From Candidatus Pacearchaeota archaeon (GTDB lineage Archaea; Nanobdellota; Nanobdellia; Pacearchaeales; UBA284), in contig JAIMAW010000003.1 of NCBI GenBank assembly GCA_023511755.1, positions 1-20,642 of the forward strand: a stretch of 20,642 nucleotides of DNA, in the 5' to 3' direction. Positions 15,879 through 20,642 of the stretch are shown piece after piece (position 1 is the first letter of the stretch; each line of letters starts with the position of its first letter). The position numbers and the translations under genes are program-made. A model generated the notes under the pieces. The model had not been told where the DNA came from. It did no database searches and saw only the letters and a program-made list of their open reading frames with translations.

Positions 15879-16517
15879 ATGAAGCCCTTGGAAACTAGCA
15901 AAGCAAGAGAGGAGAAGCAGAAAAGGAAAAATGTCATTATCGGCGTCTTCATCTCCTTGTTGATGCTTTTCAGCGTGGTCGGCTATGCCTTGCTCTCAGG
16001 CTACAATGGAGAGGAGCAGGAAGGCGGCGTAAAGTACAAGGATTATGTGTTCCAAAAGACCCTTGACGGCTGGACGACTAAAGTAACGATAAACAATAAT
16101 CAAATAACCCTGACAACACTCTACCTGCCCAAAGAAGTAGAGAACATCACGAGCCAAGGCTCTCTGCTCTTGAGCAGTTTCATGGACAGGACTGTTTATA
16201 TCGTTGCAAACAACCTGAGCGAGAGGCAGGCAGCGGCAAGCCTCGCAATAAACCTTGATAGAGTTGTCTTCAGGATGCAAGGGGCTTGCCCCAGCGAGGA
16301 GCAGGAAACAGACTACTGCGTTGATAATAACTTGCCAGCAAAAAACTGCGATGATGCCACCCAAGATACAACAATTATTATCCTCGAAGAAAAAGAAACA
16401 TTGCAAGAGAGCAGCATAAACTATAAAAACAACTGCCTTGTTATCACAGGTAACGGTTCAGATATCATCAAGGCCGCTGAAAAGTCGGTTTTCATGATAT
16501 ACGGCATAATAGATTAG
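15879..16517 (+). CDS. Single-pass membrane protein of unknown function, member A of a paralogous pair
   Basis: 212 residues: a charged cytoplasmic start (about 1-17), one transmembrane helix (VIIGVFISLLMLFSVVGYAL) and an external domain. The domain begins with a Gly/Glu-rich linker, then KYKDYVFQKTLDGWTTKVT, a strand-rich first half, a Cys-containing middle (GACPSEE, DYCVDNN, KNCDDA), and ends TTIIILEEKETLQESSINY, CLVITGNGSDIIKAAEKSVF. I do not recognise a family. The following gene has the same order of elements and similar end blocks, so the two appear to be distant paralogues. They may form a surface complex; position after the S-layer gene suggests an envelope role. It ends in TAG. Confidence 0.75.
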   Translation: MKPLETSKAREEKQKRKNVIIGVFISLLMLFSVVGYALLSGYNGEEQEGGVKYKDYVFQKTLDGWTTKVTINNNQITLTTLYLPKEVENITSQGSLLLSSFMDRTVYIVANNLSERQAAASLAINLDRVVFRMQGACPSEEQETDYCVDNNLPAKNCDDATQDTTIIILEEKETLQESSINYKNNCLVITGNGSDIIKAAEKSVFMIYGIID

Positions 16518-16557
16518 GGCGATCTAAAAAGGGAAGACAAAGAAAGGAATAGCTCAA

Positions 16558-17322
16558 ATGACCGAAGAAAAAAAGCCAAGGAAAAAGGAGAAGGGAAAGA
16601 AAGAGGAGATAAAAAAGGAAGGCAAAGGCAAGACAATCAAAAGGGTGAACATGAAAAGGGTTGTCTGGACCCTGGTTATAATCATCGTGCTTCTTGTGCT
16701 CGTTCTCATCTTCGTAGTATTCCGTGATGAGATAGGGCTCGAGTATGACAAGCTTGCCGGAAACATCTTCGAATGGCAAGGCATGAAGTGGTACAAGAAA
16801 GCTTATGGAAACATAACAACTTACTCGGCCCAGCTTGCAATCTATAGGCCGGCAGAGGACAAGACTTTTTATTACACCCTCGTCCTGAGAAATGACCCAA
16901 GGAAGCTGGCAAAAATTCCTGCGAACATCACGAGCAAAATGCAGCGATTCGTTTACATCTCTTTCGAGGCAGAGCCGCTCAAGTGTACTGACTCTATCGT
17001 GCTCGCTACCTGGCGCCTAGCGGATTTTATTGATGCAATCGGCTCCCAAAAGAAGGGCGCGGCGGCATATAACCTCACGAACCTCAACATCTCAGAAACC
17101 TATAACGACGCAAGCCACGAGATAAGGAACTGTTCGCACGCACGAGAAGGCACGAGTGTTGTGCTCTTGAAAGAAGGCAAGGAGAGTAGGATAACCCAGG
17201 AAGGCCATTGCTATGTTCTCGAGATAGCGGACTGTAAAACCATAGAAGTGAGCGAAAGATTCGTGCTCGCTCTTATAGAAATAATGAAGATGACTCCAGC
17301 GAGCGCAGCGAGCGAGGAGTAA
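16558..17322 (+). CDS. Single-pass membrane protein of unknown function, member B of a paralogous pair
   Basis: 254 residues: a very Lys-rich cytoplasmic start (about 1-34), a transmembrane helix (VVWTLVIIIVLLVLVLIFVV), then an external domain. FEWQGMKWYKKAYGNI, YYTLVLRNDPRKLAKIPANI and the C-terminal TSVVLLKEGKESRITQEGHC, YVLEIADC, ERFVLALIEIMKM correspond in order to blocks of the preceding protein. It contains six or so Cys and several Asn-X-Ser/Thr sites (NIT, NLT, NIS, NCS). The coding end contains a small GC-rich repeat (AGCGAGCG twice, giving SASAASEE). It starts 40 bases after its neighbour and is probably in the same operon. Confidence 0.75.
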   Translation: MTEEKKPRKKEKGKKEEIKKEGKGKTIKRVNMKRVVWTLVIIIVLLVLVLIFVVFRDEIGLEYDKLAGNIFEWQGMKWYKKAYGNITTYSAQLAIYRPAEDKTFYYTLVLRNDPRKLAKIPANITSKMQRFVYISFEAEPLKCTDSIVLATWRLADFIDAIGSQKKGAAAYNLTNLNISETYNDASHEIRNCSHAREGTSVVLLKEGKESRITQEGHCYVLEIADCKTIEVSERFVLALIEIMKMTPASAASEE

Positions 17323-17364
17323 GAAACAGAAATAGAGAACAGAAAGCAGAAGGGCAAAAAAACC

Positions 17365-17372
17365 TTTTAAAT
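17365..17372 (+). promoter_or_regulatory. TATA box of tRNA-Ser
   Basis: TTTTAAAT is centred 26-27 bases before the first base of the tRNA. Confidence 0.6.
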
Positions 17373-17394
17373 CCCGTTTTCCTTTAAACACCAA

Positions 17395-17524
17395 GCCGAC
17401 GTGGGACAACGGTACTCCGCCTGCCTTGAGTAAATCTTTCTTAGAAAGAAAGATTTTATCAAAGAAAACAATCAAGATAGCAGGTGCCCGCAAGGGCTTC
17501 CAGGTTCGAATCCTGGCGTCGGCG
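17395..17524 (+). tRNA. tRNA-Ser(UGA) with intron
   Basis: Acceptor GCCGACG (17395-17401) pairs perfectly with CGTCGGC (17517-17523), with discriminator G at 17524 as in archaeal tRNA-Ser. The anticodon stem is CCTGC (17420-17424) with GCAGG (17480-17484); the loop after splicing is CT-TGA-GA, anticodon UGA (decodes UCA). A long variable arm (GCCC-GCAA-GGGC, 17486-17497) marks a class II tRNA. The T arm is CCAGG-TTCGAAT-CCTGG (17500-17516). CCA is not encoded. Confidence 0.95.
17431..17478 (+). other. Archaeal tRNA intron (positions 37/38) with bulge-helix-bulge motif
   Basis: 48-base intron. The four-pair central helix is CTTG (17425-17428) with CAAG (17473-17476). The three-base bulges are AG|T and AT|A, cut between second and third base, the canonical BHB substrate of the tRNA splicing endonuclease. 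The intron itself contains a perfect 11-bp hairpin, AAATCTTTCTT with AAGAAAGATTT around the loop AGA. Confidence 0.92.
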
Positions 17525-17545
17525 TTTCCCTTCTAAGTCGAAATC

Positions 17546-17553
17546 TTTATAAG
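17546..17553 (+). promoter_or_regulatory. TATA box of the RNase P RNA gene
   Basis: TTTATAAG is centred about 25 bases before the 5' end of the P1 helix at 17575. Confidence 0.65.
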
Positions 17554-17574
17554 CCCTTTCGTGCTCTTTTTATC

Positions 17575-17899
17575 GAGGTAGCTAACTAGCTAACTTTCCG
17601 TTCATGTTGCTATGGATGGAGGAAGGTCCACACACCCCTGCGATATTCGCAATATCCTCGCAGGAAGGAGCTAGCCTCGTGAGAGGCATGCTGAAAGGCA
17701 TAGCTCTGGCACAGAAACGACACAGCTCTTGTGGAGCCATGAAACTTGCGTTGAGCAAAGAAACAGGAGACATGATGAAACGGCCATCTTGGCTGGTGCA
17801 AGTCCCGAAAAAGGACGCATAGTCTGATGTTAGCATGTTCGATTCTTCCCCTGAAGGGGGAGAGGAACAACAAAAAGTGGCCTATTGTTAGCTACCTCC
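17575..17899 (+). ncRNA. rnpB: RNase P RNA (archaeal type)
   Basis: Catalytic RNA that removes 5' leaders from pre-tRNA. The ends pair in a 12-bp P1 helix: GAGGTAGCTAAC (17575-17586) with GTTAGCTACCTC (17887-17898). Conserved regions appear in order: CR-I as GGAGGAAGGTCCA (17618-17630), CR-II as ACAGAAACGA (17711-17720), and CR-V as ACAAAAAGTGGCCTA (17869-17883). Total length of about 325 bases fits archaeal RNase P RNA. The 5' strand of P1 is followed by a second copy of TAGCTAAC, so P1 could also pair one repeat further in. No credible protein is encoded in either strand here. Confidence 0.93.
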
Positions 17900-17909
17900 C
17901 AAAAACAAA

Positions 17910-18059
17910 ATGGCAGAACAACTGAGGGTGCCTGCCTCGGGTGGCGGGCTTGTAAGATATTTTGATGAGTACAAGAGCAGGTTTCAGATAAAACCAGAAT
18001 TCGTACTCCTTATCATAATTCTTGTCATCCTTTTCGAGGTCATTATACGCTTGGTCTAG
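17910..18059 (+). CDS. secG: Preprotein translocase subunit Sec61-beta (archaeal SecG)
   Basis: A 49-residue protein. The cytosolic part MAEQLRVPASGGGLVRYFDE and the following YKSRFQIKPE are the Sec61-beta signature (Ser/Gly-rich stretch, GLVRYFDE, IKPE), followed by one tail-anchor helix (FVLLIIILVILFEVIIRLV) ending at the stop. Sec61-beta is the small, non-essential partner of SecY/SecE in the translocon. The ATG lies only 11 bases after the RNase P RNA and no promoter or Shine-Dalgarno is evident between them, so it may be made from a shared transcript. Stop codon TAG. Confidence 0.92.
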   Translation: MAEQLRVPASGGGLVRYFDEYKSRFQIKPEFVLLIIILVILFEVIIRLV

Positions 18060-18082
18060 GCCAGCCCATGGGTTTGATAAAG

Positions 18083-18094
18083 TATTTATATTTA
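18083..18094 (+). promoter_or_regulatory. TATA box of the first small helical protein gene
   Basis: TATTTATATTTA predicts transcription start near 18114, 18 bases before ATG 18132, with GAGGAG (18114-18119) in that short leader. Confidence 0.5.
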
Positions 18095-18131
18095 ACATCT
18101 CTCATTAAGTTAAGAGGAGAGTAGATTTGGT

Positions 18132-18614
18132 ATGGTGGATGTCAAAGATCCGAAAGAGTTGCTCGCCAAGGCAGAAAATTCTCTGAGGATAGCGGACCAC
18201 ATGGTTTATATCACCTATCCATTACTCAAGGAAAGCCGGCTTCTGCAGAAAATAATAGACCAGTTGAGCGAGGTAGCGATGAACATCATAGAAGCGTCGC
18301 TCTCTTACGAATATATCTTCAAGCGCCTGCTATTGCCACAATCGCGGGAGCAGTATTTCGATATGTTCAGGACAAAGTGCTCAGCGAGCTTCGGGATAGC
18401 GCCGGCAGAGATGCAAGTACTCAAGGAACTATTTGATTTGATTGAAAAGCACAAAAACAGCCCTTTTGAGTTCTCGAGAAAGGACAAATTAGTCATAATG
18501 TCAAACGGCTTCAGAACCGACGCCATAAACCTGGAGAAGCTAAAAAAATACCTCAATACTCTCAAAGTGGTATTGCAAAAAACAAAAACCAGAATCAACA
18601 AACCACTCATTTGA
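18132..18614 (+). CDS. Small helical protein of unknown function, member A of a paralogous pair
   Basis: 160 residues with no signal peptide or membrane segment; predicted almost wholly helical from its heptad-like sequence. Key blocks: LLAKAENSLRIADHMVYITY near the N-terminus, a second long helix (IIDQLSEVAMNIIEASLSYE), a helical middle, and FSRKDKLVIMSNGF followed by INLEKLKKYLNTLKVVLQKT at the C-terminus. The gene at 18692 has matching blocks (A-[DE]-H-x-x-Y near the start; basic-hydrophobic strand then IN-[LM]-[DE]-KLK near the end). No family is recognised; a HEPN-like four-helix fold is possible but unsupported. It sits upstream of a MinD/ParA ATPase. Confidence 0.75.
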   Translation: MVDVKDPKELLAKAENSLRIADHMVYITYPLLKESRLLQKIIDQLSEVAMNIIEASLSYEYIFKRLLLPQSREQYFDMFRTKCSASFGIAPAEMQVLKELFDLIEKHKNSPFEFSRKDKLVIMSNGFRTDAINLEKLKKYLNTLKVVLQKTKTRINKPLI

Positions 18615-18617
18615 GCG

Positions 18618-18631
18618 ATAAATATAAATAA
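18618..18631 (+). promoter_or_regulatory. TATA box of the second small helical protein gene
   Basis: ATAAATATAAATAA begins three bases after the preceding stop codon and predicts transcription start near 18650, about 40 bases before ATG 18692. Confidence 0.45.
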
Positions 18632-18691
18632 TAGAATTACGGTAATAAATCTTGTCAGGAAAAGCAGTAAAAAGAGGCAATTTCTGGAAAA

Positions 18692-19138
18692 ATGTTGAAC
18701 GAGATTGACCGAGAGAGAAAGATGGCTGAACACCTCTTTTATGTTTCTCTCAAGTACACAAAAACCGGCGATGTCATCCTAAACCTTATAAACAGGTGGG
18801 AAAGGATGATTGACAAATGCATCGAGCTTCTTTTGAGGAGGGCCAAGAAGTCAGGAGCAATAAGAGAAATCCCGATAGCGCCGAAAGCAAGAGAAATGGC
18901 CATAAGAGACGCCTACAAAGACGAGCTTGTTCAAGAAATAATGGATATTTACTCCTTCTTCAGAAAACTTCCGACCCTCGAGAAAATAAGGGAGCACGAA
19001 TTCAGGAAAAATGTAGCAATAAAGGTTATAAGCGGGGGTCGCGAGATAGAGATCAACATGGACAAGCTAAAAGAATGGAATGAGTCCCTCAACAGCTTTA
19101 TAAATTACATCCGGCATATAGTACAGAAAAAAAGATAA
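18692..19138 (+). CDS. Small helical protein of unknown function, member B of a paralogous pair
   Basis: 148 residues, helical, soluble and strongly basic. It begins MLNEIDRERKMAEHLFYVSL, continues with a second helix (LINRWERMIDKCIELLLRRA), a helical middle (YKDELVQEIMDIYSFFRKLP) and ends with EFRKNVAIKVISGGREIEIN, MDKLKEWNESLNSFINYI. The order and several positions match the upstream neighbour (18132-18614), so the two seem to have arisen by duplication and may form a heterodimer. Function unknown. It is 33 bases before the MinD-like gene. Confidence 0.75.
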   Translation: MLNEIDRERKMAEHLFYVSLKYTKTGDVILNLINRWERMIDKCIELLLRRAKKSGAIREIPIAPKAREMAIRDAYKDELVQEIMDIYSFFRKLPTLEKIREHEFRKNVAIKVISGGREIEINMDKLKEWNESLNSFINYIRHIVQKKR

Positions 19139-19171
19139 TCAAATGAAAATCGCCAAAAAAAGAGAGTGAAA

Positions 19172-19966
19172 ATGGTAAAAACAATTGTGATAAGTTCTGG
19201 CAAGGGAGGGGTGGGCAAGACAGTTACTGCCATAAATCTTGCCTCGGCCCTGAACAGTCTCGGCAAGGAAACAATTCTGGTCGATAGCAATCTAACTACG
19301 CCGAATGTTGCAGTTAATCTTGGCGCTCCGGTGATTCCCATTACATTAAATCATGTGCTTCAAGGCAGGAAGCCAATCCAAGAAGCCATTTACCAGCACT
19401 ATTCTGGAACAAAAATAGTGCCCTCATCGCTCGCCCTGAAAGATTTGAGGGGGATATCTGCCCTGAGGTTTAGGCCAGCAATAGATGAACTGAAAAAGCA
19501 CGCTGATTACATTATCATAGATTCAGCAGCCGGCCTGGGCCACGAGGCCCTGTTGCCCTTCTCTGTTGCAGACGAGCTTTTTATTGTCACTAATCCAGAA
19601 ACAGCAGCAATAACCGACGCCCTGAAAACCATAAAAGTAGCAGAGAAGATGAACAAGCAAGTATCGGTTATCATAAATCGGATAAGAAAAGACAAAAAAG
19701 AGCTCTCGGACAAGGAAATCAAGGCAATAATAGAAAAGCCTATTCTTGCCAGAATCCCCGAAGATACGGCTATAAGGGAAAGCCTGATGTTGAGGGATTC
19801 TGTAATACACACGCATCCAAGAAGCAGTTCAGCAAAAGCCTACAGGAGACTGGCAGAAAAGATTGCTGGTATAAAACCAGAACCGAAGGAAGAAAGAAAA
19901 GAAAACAAGACGAATAGGCAAAAGACATCCCCCGGGTTCTTCAGGTGGATGTTCAAGGAAGATTAA
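19172..19966 (+). CDS. minD: MinD/ParA-family P-loop ATPase
   Basis: 264 residues. Deviant Walker A SSGKGGVGKT (8-17) with the signature Lys11, the A' motif LVDSNLTTPN (36-45), and Walker B YIIIDSAAGLG (Asp117; the usual DxPxG reads DSAAG). IINRIRKDKKELS carries the base-recognition Asn-Arg. The C-terminal end SPGFFRWMFKED after a charged, disordered-looking linker could be a short amphipathic membrane-targeting helix, as in MinD. Such ATPases position cell-surface, division or chromosome machinery. GTG 19166 is an alternative start, but ATG 19172 is preferred: GAGAG lies just upstream and the protein then begins MVKTIVISSGKGG. It follows two helical proteins of unknown function. The exact subfamily (MinD, FlhG-like or ParA) is not settled. 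Confidence 0.88.
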   Translation: MVKTIVISSGKGGVGKTVTAINLASALNSLGKETILVDSNLTTPNVAVNLGAPVIPITLNHVLQGRKPIQEAIYQHYSGTKIVPSSLALKDLRGISALRFRPAIDELKKHADYIIIDSAAGLGHEALLPFSVADELFIVTNPETAAITDALKTIKVAEKMNKQVSVIINRIRKDKKELSDKEIKAIIEKPILARIPEDTAIRESLMLRDSVIHTHPRSSSAKAYRRLAEKIAGIKPEPKEERKENKTNRQKTSPGFFRWMFKED

Positions 19967-20123
19967 CTTTTTAAACCATTTTTTCTTACTATGGACATGA
20001 CAAAGCAACGGAGGTTAGTTCATCACTAGAACTTTGCCTAGCTTTGCTTGTATCTCTTTTTCTCAGAACATTTCCCAGAGCACAGAAAAGATTTTTAATG
20101 CCATGATAACTGAATATAGGTAT
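19967..20123 (+). other. Intergenic region between minD and tRNA-His with an unassigned TATA box
   Basis: TTTTTAAA at 19968-19975 could start a transcript near 19995, where only a 12-codon frame begins (ATG 19991, MDMTKQRRLVHH). A T-rich tract near 20056-20062 could end it. No RNA family is recognised; the TATA-like sequence may simply be part of the minD terminator, which is T-rich. Confidence 0.35.
20092..20099 (+). promoter_or_regulatory. TATA box of tRNA-His
   Basis: TTTTTAAT is centred about 28 bases before the tRNA. Confidence 0.5.
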
Positions 20124-20229
20124 GGCGGCTGTCGTATAACGGTTAGTATACTCGGCTGTGGTCTGGTTTGCTTTATGGCAAACACGAGACAGAACCCGTG
20201 GGGAGTGGGTTCGACTCCCACCTGCCGCC
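20124..20229 (+). tRNA. tRNA-His(GUG) with intron
   Basis: The extra 5' G (G-1, 20124) opposite C73 (20229) is the tRNA-His identity signature. Acceptor GCGGCTG (20125-20131) pairs with CTGCCGC (20222-20228) except for a U-U mismatch at 6/67. The anticodon stem CTCGG (20151-20155) pairs with CCGTG (20196-20200) except for a U-U at 28/42. Anticodon GTG is at 20158-20160. The T arm is GTGGG-TTCGACT-CCCAC (20205-20221). The D stem holds two G-U pairs. CCA is not encoded. hisS begins 51 bases downstream. Confidence 0.92.
20162..20194 (+). other. Archaeal tRNA intron (positions 37/38) with bulge-helix-bulge motif
   Basis: 33-base intron. The central helix is CTGT (20156-20159) with ACAG (20189-20192), the bulges are GG|T and AA|C, and the intron holds a GTTTGC/GCAAAC hairpin. 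Removal gives the normal anticodon loop CT-GTG-GC. Confidence 0.88.
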
Positions 20230-20280
20230 CTTTGCTCATTCCATGCAAAAGAGGTAAAATAAAACAGGAGGAAAAATAAA

Positions 20281-20642
20281 ATGGCAACTGAAACTATCAA
20301 GGGTTTTCGCGATATCTCTGGCGATGAAGCGCTCAAGCGAGAGAAAATCCGCGAGTTGCTTGTAAAAAAATTCAAGGTTTATGGCTTCGTGCCGGCCGAA
20401 ACTCCCATTATAGAGCAAGAGGAGTTCGTGAAAGCGGAACAATCGCAAGAGACAATAAGCGATATTTTCAGATTAAAAGATAGGGGACAAAGAAATCTGG
20501 CCCTAAGATTTGAATTAACTTTTCAATTAAAACGTTTAGCTCAAAACAAGAAACTGCCGTATAGGAGGTATCAAATCGGCCAGGTTTTTCGGGACGAGCC
20601 AGTTTCGAGCAACAGATTCCGCGAGTTTACACAGTGCGATGT
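20281..20642 (+). CDS. hisS: Histidyl-tRNA synthetase, N-terminal part (runs off right edge)
   Basis: Class II aminoacyl-tRNA synthetase that charges tRNA-His. The visible 120 residues contain the HisRS N-terminus (TIKGFRDISGDEALKREKI), motif 1 region (YGFVPAETPIIEQEEFV), the LRFELTFQLKRLAQ block of the histidine site, and motif 2, PYRRYQIGQVFRDEPVSSNR, followed by FREFTQCD. The first residues GFRDI are typical of the family. An AGGAGG lies about nine bases upstream of ATG 20281. The tRNA-His gene is directly upstream in the same direction. Confidence 0.95.
   Translation, partial: MATETIKGFRDISGDEALKREKIRELLVKKFKVYGFVPAETPIIEQEEFVKAEQSQETISDIFRLKDRGQRNLALRFELTFQLKRLAQNKKLPYRRYQIGQVFRDEPVSSNRFREFTQCD

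Noticed and set aside
17582..17873. Open frames on both strands inside 17575-17899
   Set aside because: The interval has RNase P RNA conserved regions and a 12-bp P1 helix; the translations look random.
19143..19169. Eight-codon frame before minD
   Set aside because: Too short and only a chance ATG in A-rich sequence between the preceding stop and the minD start.
20103..20113. C/D box guide RNA before tRNA-His
   Set aside because: An ATGATAA is followed immediately by CTGA with no room for a guide segment.
1..20642. CRISPR array or defence locus
   Set aside because: No regularly spaced repeats and no recognisable defence, transposase or phage genes were found.

Overview
The window is from an archaeon, and several features suggest a DPANN-type lineage (Woesearchaeota, Pacearchaeota, Aenigmarchaeota or Diapherotrites are all plausible; the sequence alone does not settle which). 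The archaeal signs are an exosome/proteasome/SBDS gene cluster, an RNA polymerase subunit K gene, a Sec61-beta gene, TATA boxes about 25 bases before gene starts with several apparently leaderless genes, two tRNA genes with introns bordered by bulge-helix-bulge (BHB) motifs, class III (pilin-like) signal peptides, and an S-layer gene. Normal genes here end in TAG as well as TAA and TGA, so TAG is an ordinary stop codon.

Layout. 1-2302 (minus): a large beta-helix surface protein with a C-terminal membrane anchor, running off the left edge and interrupted by an in-frame TAG exactly at the end of its signal peptide. 2419-8056 (minus): a conserved information-processing block, transcribed in the order psmA, SBDS, rrp4, rrp41, rrp42, rpoK, then enolase from its own promoter. 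It joins RNA degradation (exosome), ribosome maturation, protein degradation and transcription. RpoK carries a long acidic tail. 8161-12393 (plus): four membrane-anchored pilin-like proteins, three with an Asn-Lys-Lys-Ala-Gln processing motif, and a Na+/phosphate symporter-like gene between the third and fourth. 12402-12776 (minus): a small winged-helix regulator.

12777-13266 is a non-coding region of about 490 bp upstream of the S-layer gene. It is full of dyad symmetries: AT-rich palindromes, a perfect 11-bp inverted repeat touching a TATA box, a 26-pair imperfect hairpin, and two hairpins that compete for the same five bases just before a strong Shine-Dalgarno. I think this is the most interesting element of the window, a candidate structured leader for the S-layer mRNA. 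13273-15684 is the S-layer protein, followed by a T-rich terminator and two related single-pass membrane proteins (15879-17322).

17395-18059 holds an intron-containing tRNA-Ser(UGA), the RNase P RNA, and a 49-residue Sec61-beta gene whose ATG lies only 11 bases after the RNase P RNA. 18132-19966 holds two distantly paralogous small helical proteins of unknown function and a MinD/ParA-type ATPase. 20124-20642 holds an intron-containing tRNA-His(GUG) directly upstream of hisS, the gene for its own synthetase, which runs off the right edge.

The right two thirds is mostly envelope biology (pilins, surface layer, Sec translocon), while the left third is a conserved housekeeping operon. No CRISPR array, insertion sequence or prophage was seen.
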